The position numbers were made by a program, and so were the translations under genes. A stretch of DNA of 64,000 bases from Triatoma infestans (taxonomy: Eukaryota > Arthropoda > Insecta > Hemiptera > Reduviidae): the NCBI GenBank assembly GCA_011037195.1, contig JAAEAF010000663.1, positions 1-64,000 of the forward strand. The letters run 5' to 3'. A model generated the notes under the pieces. It did not search any database. It was not told where the DNA came from and saw nothing but the letters and a program-made list of their open reading frames with translations. Positions 54,402 to 64,000 of this stretch are shown here, in pieces. Position 1 is the stretch's first letter, and every line of letters starts with the position of its first letter.

Positions 54402-54930
54402 AAACTTTTGGTACACATAAGAACAAGAATCGTTATAATCATCTAATATTTTCTAATACTTCCCCTCGAGTGGTGGTTGAAAGCAACTTCCAAGTCCGAC
54501 TTGCACATTTCTTGTCCAAAATTTTCTATGTAATATTTTGTAAAGTAACTAGTGAATAATTTGTTCATTTAAACAGTAATTTAAAAATCAATCTTCATTT
54601 ATAAACACTAAATAAATAATAATTAGCAATAAATTGCAACTTAACTTAAAAGCATTCGGATTCCTCGGATTAAATTTCAATCTGTTCTCCACTTTCTAAC
54701 GGTCAGCCATTATTTATCTCCCTAATGGGATGGAAGAGTGACAAGAAGGAAAATTTTGTTTTTCTTAACTGTGAGGGGGGGATATAAAAGATTCACTTTA
54801 TTCCACTAGACTAGGGTCTTTCTCTAATAAGCGCCACATTCTTTCTATAATGAATAAATAAAAAAAATACAATTATAAGATTGACAGATTTCTTTTAAAC
54901 AGGGAAGTTTAACATAAAATTAAGTTATAC
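54400..54930. other. AT-rich intergenic DNA
   Basis: No gene or element recognised. Confidence 0.5.
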
Positions 54931-54939
54931 GAATCATAA

Positions 54940-55636
54940 ATGCAATGGTAGTGGGAGGCTCTCAGAACAACAGGCAGTACGTCAAAGTGAATACATTGCA
55001 ATCCAGAGAATAAAGCTTAGATCAAACCCCAATACACCTAGGCTCTTCGGTAAGGAATTGCAAATTTGCAGAGAGGTTAAATACTTGGGGGTCCTCATCA
55101 ACAATAAGTTGAAATTGAGTATGTTTGTGAGAAGGGACAGAAGGTTTTCTGGCAGTGTAGGAGATTAGCGGGTAAGACTTGGGGAGTTAATCCTCGAGGT
55201 ATCTATTGTATTTACGACAAGTTGGTGAAGCCAAGGATACTCTATGCCGCAGTGGCATGGTGGTCTGGCTTCTTGGTGGGGAGGAATAGCAAGAAGCTGC
55301 TAGGCACGGCTGTATAGCAGCGCACGGCCTGTCTGGCTATTACGGACGCGATGAGATGAGACGACACCGACGGTGGCACTGGAGATGCTGCTGGGGCTAA
55401 CCCCTCTTCAGTATGTGGTGGTGGGAGAGGCGATGAAAGGGTACCTCAGAATGAGGTGCAAGGGAGAATGGGTGAGAACCTTTCGGGGAGATCACACTAG
55501 GATCGAGAATGAGATTTGGCGATTGAACTGATTTCTGCTATCTAAACTTGAAGAGACGAGCAAGAAATGGGACTTTGAGAGGGATTATGAGATCAGTATT
55601 GGTAGTATAGGGAATGATAAACTCACGAGGCCAACG
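54940..55636 (+). pseudogene. LINE RT thumb remnant (upstream of RNase H)
   Basis: Shifting frames give YLGVLINNKLKFE-like (55,084), WGVNPRGIYWIYDKLVKPRI-like (55,180) and YAAVAWWSGFLVGRNSKKLL (55,245), then a VALEMLLGLTPLQYVVVGEA-like block (55,385). These are the conserved thumb blocks before RNase H in the same LINE family as the 2.2-kb copy. It is continuous with the RNase H frame that follows, and the RT palm is missing. Confidence 0.75.
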
Positions 55637-56548
55637 GTGTCGGGTAACGGCATTATTCGCTGTTATTCAGATGGCTATAGGCAGGAGGGAACTGGCCTGA
55701 CGGGAGCGGGAGCATGGCTGCGGGAGTTGGATAGAGGGAGTTCGGTGGCCTTCGGTGGTTTGGTCACTGTCTTCCAGTCCGAGGTGGTGGGCATTATTGA
55801 ATGCTGCCGCCTTGTGGGGGAGTGGCAGGGAGAGTTTAAGGAAGTGCGGATTTTCTCTGATAGTCAGGCCGCACTAAGAGTTTTGAGCAAGCCTTGGTGG
55901 AGTTCGAAATTAGTGGGAGAATGTAGGAGAAGGCTCAATGCTTTAGCTCGGAGGGGTAAGGTGTGTCTCTATTGGATACCCGGACATGCGGGAATAGAGG
56001 GCAATGAGAGGGCGGATCAGTTGGCTAGGGAGGGATCATCATTACCATTTTGTGGTCCTGAACCAGCCCTTGCCGTCACAAAGACGTTTCGTGATAAACA
56101 GATTAGACTTTGGGAGATGAGAGTCTTGGAGAAACGCTGGGGGGACACGCAGGGGTGCCTCCAAGCTAAAAGATTTATAAAAGCAAGTAAGCAGGGAATT
56201 TCGGAGTATCTCCTGTCCCTCAGTAGGACAGGCCTGAGGACCTTGGTGGGGATAGTGACTGGATACCCAAGTGTGTCCAGTCACTTGTTTAACATAGAGA
56301 GGACGTCTAGTCCCATTTGTCAGAACTGCGACGACGGAGTTAGGGAAACGGTATACCACTACTTATGTCAGTGTCCCTGTTTCGCTGGAACTAGGTTTCG
56401 CGTATTTGGGAGGGCACCACTCTCGCAGGATTGCCTGGGCGAGTTGGAGTTTAGGGATATCTTGGGATATTGTAGACTAACGGTAAGCTACCGGGGGAGA
56501 TTAATAAGGGAAAATGGGGGGTATCGGGGGGGGATAAAAGCCACATAG
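55637..56548 (+). CDS. LINE RNase H plus zinc domain, open 303 aa
   Basis: The 3' part of a non-LTR retrotransposon ORF2. The RNase H domain (about residues 5-135) shows all four acidic residues: YSDGYR, FQSEVVGI, IFSDSQAAL and GNERADQLA, plus the YWIPGHAGIEG loop, so the fold should be functional. The C-terminal region has WGDTQGCLQAKRFIKA and the zinc motif CQNCDDGVRETVYHYLCQC at about residues 234-252. The ATG at 55,637 is only the first Met of the surviving frame. In a full element this is the end of a much longer polyprotein. The tail ends with an AAT tandem after cacccg (56,572-56,590), as in the minus copy at 40,655. Confidence 0.85.
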   Translation: MSGNGIIRCYSDGYRQEGTGLTGAGAWLRELDRGSSVAFGGLVTVFQSEVVGIIECCRLVGEWQGEFKEVRIFSDSQAALRVLSKPWWSSKLVGECRRRLNALARRGKVCLYWIPGHAGIEGNERADQLAREGSSLPFCGPEPALAVTKTFRDKQIRLWEMRVLEKRWGDTQGCLQAKRFIKASKQGISEYLLSLSRTGLRTLVGIVTGYPSVSSHLFNIERTSSPICQNCDDGVRETVYHYLCQCPCFAGTRFRVFGRAPLSQDCLGELEFRDILGYCRLTVSYRGRLIRENGGYRGGIKAT

Positions 56549-56590
56549 GCTTAGGTCCCACGCCATTAGGCACCCGAATAATAATAATAA

Positions 56591-57840
56591 AACCCCAATA
56601 TATCTGAAATCTAATCCAACTAATGAACTTTATTGTTTCTGGAAAAATGTTTCAAATAAAAAATGTAGATTTATTTCCCTGCAATTAGCATTTTAAAAGT
56701 CAAGAAAATAAAAAAAATTTGTTATCGAAAAAATTCCAAAACAATCAAGTAAACCTTTCTATAAAATCACACTTAAAGTAAAATTCTATTGTGAAAGCAC
56801 ACGCACGACAACAATAATCTCTTATTTATAAAATTGATCAATTTCCATTAACCTTGAATAATTTTCATTAACAGAAATATAAAAAGGTATTTCTTACCTT
56901 TAACTACATAAAGGTTGTTTAATATTCAAATAATAATATAAAAATAACTCGCTTTCATGGTATGAGACAAATCAAAACAGGAAAACCATTTTATTATCTT
57001 GTCAAATAAATAACTGTATATTTCTATCTTTATCACGTAATATATAAAACCCACCTCTTTAATAAAGAAAGCACAATGAAATACTGATCACTTTATTTTA
57101 AGCCAGCAAGTTTACATTTTGACCTTTCAAATTATTTTTGCAAATTTTTTTATCAGCATTTAAAATCCTACCTAAAATTTTAATGAATGCAATAGAAATT
57201 GAATATATTTGAAAATTTAAATTTATTCACTATTGGAAAGAAAATCAAATGAGAAGTTTGAAGTATTGTATGTTATCTACGGTTTTGCATATTAAATTAT
57301 GCAAGTGAATATTAAAAGCTTTTATATTTGCAGAATAATTAATAGTAAATCTATATGAATATTAGATTATTGAGGAATTTTGTAAGTTCTATAAACAATA
57401 CTATTTGGCCAAACGGTTCGTCGTATATTAAGACATAACAAGGGCCATCAAACTACAAATGGTAATGATTAACAAAACACAAACATACTATTTCTTTAAT
57501 AATAATTTTTAATTATTAAAGATACACAATAATAATTATTAAAATCATTATTCTTTGAAAAGGTTTATACAGAAAAAAAAAAATTTATTTATGTATTTAA
57601 ACATATCAGTTTTGACTGGTGATAATGCTGCGAATTTAGCAAACAGTGTAGTTGTGCAGCCGCGCATTTTGTTTTAATGTGTTTTCCACTTTTCTTTTTC
57701 ACCAAAGACTGTCTTGCACCACAGTTCTACTTGGACGACTTGAAGTTATATGCTAAGAACAGGAACCAGCTATGTCTGATGTTGGAGCCTGTCAATTTCT
57801 TTCAGTGTTTTTATTTGTGTGGAGTTTGATCATATAAAGT
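56591..57840. other. AT-rich intergenic DNA
   Basis: No gene or element recognised. Short AT palindromes such as the one around 57,505-57,550 are expected in such DNA. Confidence 0.5.
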
Positions 57841-58189
57841 GTGCTAGCATGATTATATAGAAGGAAAAGTTCCCTGACTTTGACCAGGTGTCGCTAATAT
57901 GTGGAAATACAATTTAGTATTTTGGATTTGAGGACTTGTATAGATCAGCACCAAACCTCCAGATACCCATAGTACAAAAATTAGGGGTGATATAGAAAGA
58001 GTTGCCAGGATCTGCCGTCCTCTATCGAATGGTAGGAACATCATCAAGGCCATCAACACCCGGGATGTGCCGGGGGCCATATTCAGATTCGGAATTCTTC
58101 AAAGGTCGCCGTCCACTCCACAGGAGGAGAATCGGCAATACGCTTTCCACAGCTCCATGTAAGGGTGTAGTGAGGAGATGTTGGTGTTG

Positions 58190-58510
58190 ATGATGATAGA
58201 TAAACACCTTAAGATGGTTATAAGATATATAATTGATATATGTATATATATAACTGACTGCCAGGGACTTTACACTTTAGAATTTAGAACTGAACTGAAC
58301 TGACAGACTGACGTGGCTAAAATGATATGTACGGAGTGTGAATCAACAGAATGATGTCTGATGTGTAAGACTGAATTGAACAGAATGAATCTTGACTGTC
58401 TCTCTCTCTCATATATATATCCACTGGCCGAACCTCTCCTCTCTGTGCGAGAGGGGCTGTTTCTCTCCGCTAGAGTGGATGAGTGGTGGGGGTTCACTAC
58501 CCCTACATCC
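58190..58510 (-). repeat. LTR-like fragment with TATA box, minus strand
   Basis: The minus strand begins tgtaggggtagtgaaccccc (58,505), has a TATA-like ggatatatatatgagagaga (58,425) and an agtgtaaagtccctggcagt block (58,275) like aaagtccaggcag at 484 and 22,385. This fits an LTR with a promoter. The interior downstream (to 57,850) has a 75-aa frame with no known domain. Confidence 0.4.
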
Positions 58511-58559
58511 ATATCAATGCTTTATTTGACTCGGAGTTAGGGTGGCATAGGTCTCCTTA

Positions 58560-59240
58560 ATTTAGAGATCATGTGTGCAAAGATGATGGGCTCTTTGCAT
58601 ATTTACGTCCTGGAAAAGAGGTCGGCATCACAAAGGAAGACAGGCGTATAGAATGGGAAAAGAAGCAGCTTCATGCTGATTTCAGCCATACTTTGGACTT
58701 GCCATCCTCTGTTGCTGGCCTATTTGCCCCGAGACCGAAGGTTTCGTCATTTCCTTTCAAAATAAAGTAATACCTATGCATAAGTACCAGTGGCATTTGA
58801 AAAGGGGATGCCATTATTATGTACCTCTGTCAGCACTGTCAACAGCTGTGGAGATCATCCAGCATGTGGTTGGTAGCTGCCCGGTTCTGGCCATTTCGTT
58901 GCTTGACACAATGATGTAGCTAAAGTGGTTTACTAATCTCTTACCAGGATATTGGAACTGGTGGAGTGGGGAGCCCCCCAAAGTACTAGCCAGAGCCTGC
59001 ACAAAGAAAACAAGCAAGGAAAACTTTTGTGAGATGCTGCCATCTCCACGGACTGGGCAATCAAAGCTGACTAGATAGGATTGCACGAAAGGTAACTCTG
59101 CTGGGTTACCGCAACATTAACTTGGTCTCAGCTGAAAAGAGGCCCTGGCAGTTGAGTTGCGAGACATGTGGGGCTTGACGGAAGGTGATGAGGTCCCTGT
59201 AGTGGTGTCATTCCTATTGTACTCATTGCTTCTGTAATAT
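58560..59240 (+). pseudogene. LINE C-terminal region remnant
   Basis: Decayed frames show DRRIEWEKKQLHADF (58,640), a VEIIQHVVGSCPVL block (58,850), NDVAKVV...SLTRILELVEWGAP (58,900), ENKQGKLLWDAAISTDWAIK-like (59,015), and finally LRDMWGLTEGDEVPVVVSF (59,160). This is the order of the conserved end region found in a group of non-LTR retrotransposons with a cysteine-histidine motif before a nuclease-like tail. RT is not present. I cannot name the clade with confidence. Confidence 0.6.
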
Positions 59241-59786
59241 GTATCCACTTCATGCCGTTCAGTGTGTTGATTCAAGTTTTGTGGTAGGACAGTCCACCTT
59301 GGCTACACTATAGTTGCGGCAGGGCTCGGTGGCTGCACTAGAGCTCCCCACGCAGGGCGAGAGAAATATTTATAGTAATTATAATAATATTAATAATAAT
59401 TCACTTATCTATGTGATTTTCTCTATATAATAAAATTTGAATTATTATTTGAACATAATGCTATGGTAATAATGCTAAACTTTTGTTTACAATATTTATT
59501 CTTCTTATGTTGCACTCTATCTATGCAGACATTTCATTTATATAACCTAACCACTGCTTTACAATGCAACATACTGTGTATTTATTAATATTTTCTGTTA
59601 TCATATTTATATGTTATTTTAGAGCATATGTATATCTTATAAATATATAGTTTTGTATTTTAAACAAATAAAGCGATTATAATAAATTTATCTTAGGTAT
59701 ATAATTTATATAAAACTAAAATGAAGTAAAAATCTTCTTAACCTCTTATATAACCTATGTCTAGAAAAATTACAAAACATAATCTA
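59240..59786. other. AT-rich intergenic DNA
   Basis: A short GC-richer shoulder to 59,350, then AT-rich sequence with nothing recognisable. Confidence 0.5.
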
Positions 59787-60039
59787 CAGTCAGGGACAAA
59801 ATGATAGACACATAGACACACACACACACTCACACACACACACACACAATATCTTTTATAAAATGTTTATATGCAATTGTAATTTTTTTCTAACTTTTGA
59901 AAATATTGCATCAGACATTAAAATAAGGAATAAACCGTAAAATAAGATTAATTGATAAAAGTATCAATTTATATAAAGTAAAAACTTAAACTTATACGTT
60001 TGATGTGGGACAAAATTGTAGACACACTTTCAATTTTGA

Positions 60040-61566
60040 AACCCCAGCTTCTGGTTAATATTTTGTTGAGCCTGCTCTGTTGTGTATCACTTAGAACATT
60101 CTATTAGGAAAACTTTTGAACAAATTTCTATTTTCTTGTGATGGATGGCAGAAATATATTTTCAAATATATTTTATCTGAAAATTATGAACAAAATGTAA
60201 CATTTGCTTGCAAAGGGACTATTCAGGTAGAAGACCACCATTGTCTTTTAGAGTTCATAGAACTCGGTTAGTATTGTCTACCCCTTCTTCTCACAGGGGA
60301 AGATTTGAACGAACAATTAGAAGGCATTCCTTCAGGACAGTTTGCATTCTGCTTTCAAACAAGAACAGTCTAAAAACAGTCATTCAAGCCAGAACCCTTG
60401 CTTCAGGAATCGCTCTCTTAAACTCAGTGCCAGTGATAGAGATTTGCCTTTATTCCAGATAAAAACCTGATTTATTGTGATATTGTAAATTACTTAAATT
60501 TGCTTAGAGAATAATATATTTATTTTAAAAACAGTGGTGCTCTCTTGATTATTATTAATAATTCTCTCTTAAACATATATACTAACAAGCCCTTTTACTA
60601 AACCGCTCGTGCTACACCAACTACTACTACAAACACACAAGCTACTACAACACAACATCACCAATTACATTTCATTCTTCTTGTCCGATTTCCTCCCAAG
60701 AGGACGAAATTGCGATATTCAATAATTGTTGAACATCGTTGAACTGGCGACCACTGTCGTAGACCTTTCTGGATAGAATTCCCTATGGATTTTCAATTAA
60801 ATTGAGGTCTGGATAAAGAGGCAGGCCAAGCAACAGTTTCAATATTATTATCTTGGAACCAACTTTTTATTGTTCTGGCTTTATTGAATAGGAGCGTTGT
60901 CTGCTGAATATAATTTTCATCAACCACTCTGAGAAACTCATCTTTCACTCCATGTAAGTTACGGCATTAACTGTACGAGGAAGAAAAGTTATTCTGCCAT
61001 TGTTTCGGAAGCCTATGAATGACCACAAACAACATAATGGACCCGCCATCCATTTTTCGTCTGGACAAAAATTTCTCTTCTTTCCATAAGTCATGGAAAT
61101 AATATCGGAATTTATCAGGGCCATCTAAATTAATGTTTTTTGCATCCGAAAAAATAATTTTATTCCATTCTCCGATTCACGTCATGTGTCCACGTGCAAA
61201 ATCTAGTCGGCCGAATTTGTGCCGCTGTTTTAAGACTGGTTTCATTCTTAATTTTTTTTTCTAACCAACATAGCTTGCTTCTTTAAAAATTCTCCTTACA
61301 TTTTTCACATAAGTATGGCCCGAGCAAACAGCGTAAAATTCGAGGCAGCTCTTAAAATTAGCCTTTTTTCACGTTTTGTAAGAACCGAGAGGGCTCGCCA
61401 GTTTATCACCCAGCGCCATACTATTTCCTAAATTTCAAAAAATTTAAACACTGGCAAAAAATTCCACTTTATTTGGCGTACAATTTCTCTGGCAGACACA
61501 CGCGACTCCGAAAGAGATTTGATTTAAACTCCTTTTTTCTTCGGAAAAAGACTTCCCTCTTCCCAT
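60040..61566 (-). pseudogene. Tc1-like transposase, decayed and interrupted
   Basis: Reading leftward from the ATG at 61,566: MGRGKSFSEEKRSLNQISF (N-terminal HTH start), [20 protein letters not shown] (first catalytic block, the residue after the Asp changed from the usual E), [13 protein letters not shown], a DNAPI block (second catalytic Asp, about 60,895, in a shifted frame), FQDNNIETVAWPA and a PDLNLIEN block (catalytic Glu, about 60,810). This gives DD34E-type Tc1 order. The C-terminal part (60,235-60,040) lies on the far side of an inserted LTR fragment. Frame shifts and stops abolish function. Confidence 0.8.
60235..60693 (+). repeat. LTR fragment nested in the Tc1 transposase
   Basis: Plus-strand relative of the solo LTRs at 13,588 and 43,197. 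It shares cttcaggaatcgctctctta, aactcagtgccagtgataga, aacaagcccttttactaaac, cgctcgtgctaca and the end caccaattacatttca. The left part of the LTR (the TGTAGTGG end) is missing. It interrupts the transposase reading between 60,700 and 60,235. Confidence 0.8.
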
Positions 61567-61784
61567 TGTAAAAAAAAAAAAAAAAATTGTTTTTTGAATA
61601 AAAATGAAATAACAAAACATGGGGTAAAAATTGTATGACTGTTCACTATTTATTAAAAAAATAATAAAAATTTAACTGAACTATTAAGCATGCCTTCCCT
61701 GCAAAAGGGTAATGAGCATGAAATAGCTGAGCGAAACGGAGTAAAATAGTTTTGACCTTTCACTAAAAAGAGTTTTACATAAAA

Positions 61785-62630
61785 GAGGTATTTGCCTTCC
61801 ATTGTCAGCGGATTCGGAAACCTGCTAGCGGATTGAGCTAAGCGAGAAATGAGATGGAAGGGGTTGATGCTTCCATTATCAGCGGGCTGAATGGTCACCA
61901 GTTCATCATAGCCAGTTGGATCGAGCAAGTCGTGGTTGAAGTTTTCTTTTTCATTTTTCGTTTCTAGTAATAATGCCAGACGATTCCAGTGATGATGACT
62001 ATATAAATACGATAAGTAAATGCTTGCTACTCTATAGTTATAAGAAAAAGAAGCGTAACAAACCAAGATTTTGGATGAGCTATCACATTAGAGAGAGACC
62101 TGTCAAAGGCGATTTCCTACGGATATTCTACGATTTACAAAATGATAATCTCTGTCGCTGGTATTCCACAAACAAGGGTATTGTCGCACTGTTTCAATAA
62201 AAAGCTCCATTTTATTCAAATACACTACGATACTGCAGTCACAGAACTCGTTCAAGAATGAGCTGAAAAAGATATTCGCAGTGGAAGGCGCGCATAAGTA
62301 GGGAGGGAGGTAGGGAAGGGCTAGCGGACACCATTCAAAACTAGCATTGCACAGCGTGATACAAAGGCTCCTTTTTCCTCGCTCAGTCCGTTCCGCTGAC
62401 TTATCTATTGGTGGAAGCACTTCTATGAGATTTGGCGTTGCGAGTCGAACGGAATCCGTCCCAAATCCGCTCAACTCTGCGACCACTTTTGTAACTCTTT
62501 ATACTCGTTCAGTCCGCTCCGCTCACTCTTTTCATAGTGGAAGCATTTACATGAAGATAAACCTTTGCGAGTTGAACGGAGACCGAACGGAGCCCGCTTC
62601 GCTCGCAGTGGAAGGTGCCCTTTAAGATCG
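61785..62630 (+). mobile_element. Harbinger-type derivative nested in the Tc1 element
   Basis: The right terminus cagtggaaggtgccc (62,609-62,623) and the left terminus ttgccttccattgtcagcgg (61,791) form imperfect inverted repeats. A second subterminal pair, gcttccattatcagcggg and gagcggagcggactg, supports this. A 75-aa frame at 61,973-62,200 begins MPDDSSDDDY and contains RNKPRFWMSYHIRERPVKGD, matching the N-terminal region of PIF/Harbinger transposases. The catalytic part is deleted, so it is a non-autonomous derivative. Exact ends and target duplication are uncertain. Confidence 0.65.
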
Positions 62631-62869
62631 AAAATTCAGGAAAAACACAAGTGTGTCTATCATTTTGTCCCAGGTAAATATATTTATTGTTTACAAATAT
62701 TTGAGAACATAACTGTAAACCTATCACTATCCGAAATATACAAAACAAAAGGATAATATCACAAGACAATAAATTATGAAAAAAACTCGTTAAATTTAAA
62801 ATGAAAAATTCTGAAACATAAAAAAGATTCTAATGGAAGTTGCCTATCATTTTGTCCCTGACTGTAACA

Positions 62870-63690
62870 ACGGAACGTTATTTTTCCTTACATGAATTTG
62901 TAATAAATTGCATTGAGATTAATAACGGAAGATTTTCTATTACAAACGTTTGGAGTATTGTTTTGATTTCTTTTATTGGCAGCACAACAAAAATTGATTT
63001 TCGTTAATTATTTTCTAAAAGGTCCTACATTCGCTGCATTATCAATTACTACAAAACCATTTCAGTCTCTTGATAATCTGTGAACATAATGTAGATTTGG
63101 AGAGAGAGAGATTTACCTTATCCAATGCTAAATTGCAATATAATCAGCTTAAGGGTTGATCCACTTCAAAAAACCTACATTCCTCAATTGATAAAGGATA
63201 GAAGGAGAGAGAAAATGTGAATTGTTTCGCCTATAAAATACTATAAAAAAGAGTATTCCATTATAATCAATATTAACTTCTAATCAAAAGTATTTTTGTA
63301 CAAATCTAACAAATATCCTTGAAGGAAATCAAATACTGTTTGGCATTTAGTAAAAAAGTCAATAGTTTAACCTTGAATTAAATGGAACTTTGTTTTTATC
63401 GTATAGTGTTGGTTTTTATCAAAGTGTCTGTCCCAGATTTACTGTATAGATTTCTGTCTTATAAGAAATATAGCATGCACCGATGAAACATGCATTCACC
63501 GCAGAGAACATGATGTTGTATATATATATATTTTTACTTGGGCAAGTTTCCAATCTGAAAATTTCATATCATTATTATTGTATCAGTATTTTGCAATTTC
63601 ACATGAAAATGTCACTGTTTTAAAGATTGATGTTATAAAACTGATTACAATAAATTGCTCAGGAAGTAACATTGAAGTAACATTTTTTGA
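62870..63690. other. AT-rich intergenic DNA
   Basis: No gene or element recognised. Confidence 0.5.
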
Positions 63691-63798
63691 GTTTTACTAG
63701 GAAGTATTGTAATCGTGTCAAATTTTCGATATCGAGTTTTCACCGGAAATATACGTTTTAAGGTCCCCTGAGTCCAAAAAAGTGGTTTTTAAAAAATG

Positions 63799-63834
<36 letters not shown>

Positions 63835-64000
63835 AGGTGAACAGCACAGCTCAAAAACTGTTGAAGTATCACCATGGGATCTAACAGTACGTTGTTTACA
63901 GGTCAAAATTCCTCAACCGGAAGTACGACTTTACTAGCTAGTTTTTTTTTTTTACTTTTTTTGCAATTTTCTCAAAAATGGTTCCGACGATTTTCTTGAA
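63690..64000 (+). repeat. Repeat A, truncated by the window end
   Basis: Follows the 35.5-kb copy block by block: ggaagtattgtaatcgtgtc, gagttttcaccggaaatata, gtccaaaaaagtggttttta, (TG)n at 63,801-63,830, gctcaaaaactg, tatcaccatgggatc, ccggaagtacgactttac, and the start of an inner unit tctcaaaaatggttccgacg. Confidence 0.85.

Larger units (their letters stand above)
59788..62867 (-). mobile_element. Tc1-like transposon with IR/DR ends and nested insertions
   Basis: The outer ends are exact inverted repeats: cagtcagggacaaaatgata (59,789) and tatcattttgtccctgactg (62,847-62,866), each next to TA. A second, inner copy of the motif lies about 220 bp inside each end: gggacaaaattgtagacaca (60,007) and gtgtctatcattttgtccca (62,653). 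The doubled binding sites define the IR/DR arrangement known from some Tc1-like elements. A (CA)n tract lies at 59,816-59,848. Two other elements are nested inside, at 60,235-60,693 and about 61,785-62,630. Confidence 0.88.

Noticed and set aside
57853..58080. 75-aa minus-strand frame with hydrophobic middle
   Set aside because: Length is within chance expectation, no homologous frame is in the window, and it lies next to an LTR-like segment.
61653..62066. 137-aa minus-strand frame
   Set aside because: It runs antisense to the Harbinger N-terminal frame and through its terminal repeats; it is a shadow.

Overview
This window reads as accessory DNA of a large, AT-rich, repeat-dense animal genome, most likely an arthropod. 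The evidence is the mixture of decayed non-LTR retrotransposons, gag-bearing LTR elements, mariner/Tc1/Harbinger DNA transposons, a Penelope-like element with a GIY-YIG-type tail, tRNA-derived SINE-like repeats and many dinucleotide and trinucleotide microsatellites. I found no convincing host protein-coding gene, no functional tRNA or rRNA gene, no CRISPR array and no bacterial-style operon. The species cannot be fixed from the sequence.

Layout. 0-9.5 kb: a high-copy non-coding repeat (called repeat A here), SINE core fragments, a 5'-truncated LINE with RNase H (2.2-3.9 kb), then a gag-protease LTR element (5.2-7.8 kb) whose left LTR is inverted, and a first full SINE. 10.7-12.1 kb: a minus-strand LINE interrupted by a 324-bp inverted-repeat insert with an 11-bp target duplication. 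12.7-18.8 kb: repeat A, a solo LTR with a 4-bp target duplication, LINE and SINE fragments, and two decayed mariners. 19.5-27.5 kb: LINE remnants (one bracketed by two inverted copies of a ribozyme-like unit), LTR-like promoter DNA, microsatellites and a GC-richer compound repeat. 28-31 kb: a shared non-coding repeat (repeat D), repeat A and a long-arm foldback element. 31.5-35.5 kb: a complete non-autonomous LTR retrotransposon with both LTRs, target duplication, primer-binding site, SAP-like/gag coding region, protease scar and polypurine tract, but no reverse transcriptase. 35.5-41.3 kb: full repeat A, a third SINE, LINE remnants and a LINE with a target duplication of about 54 bp. 43-47.9 kb: a solo LTR with an internal 368-bp tandem duplication, a decayed Penelope-like element, a LINE RT and a solitary ribozyme-like unit. 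48.5-50.3 kb: compound repeat, an LTR with a TATA box, and an RNase H scar. 52-54.4 kb: the only intact long gene, a 342-aa mariner-type transposase with long terminal inverted repeats, sitting in a Ty3/gypsy LTR that has become a 440-bp-arm inverted repeat. 55-59.2 kb: two LINE remnants. 59.8-62.9 kb: a Tc1-like transposon with doubled (IR/DR) ends carrying a nested LTR fragment and a nested Harbinger derivative. The window ends inside another repeat A.

How the parts relate. The two gag elements share a gag with an N-terminal SAP-like segment and neither carries reverse transcriptase, so both probably depend on enzymes supplied in trans. The most unusual signal is a dispersed unit of about 160 bp with a hammerhead-ribozyme-like core (CUGA-N-GA, hairpin, GAAA, self-complementary ACCGGU). 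It occurs singly or as inverted pairs, its central hairpin shows compensatory changes between copies, and one pair is a clean insertion with a target duplication. Penelope-like elements are known to carry hammerhead motifs, and a decayed Penelope-like element is present in the same window.
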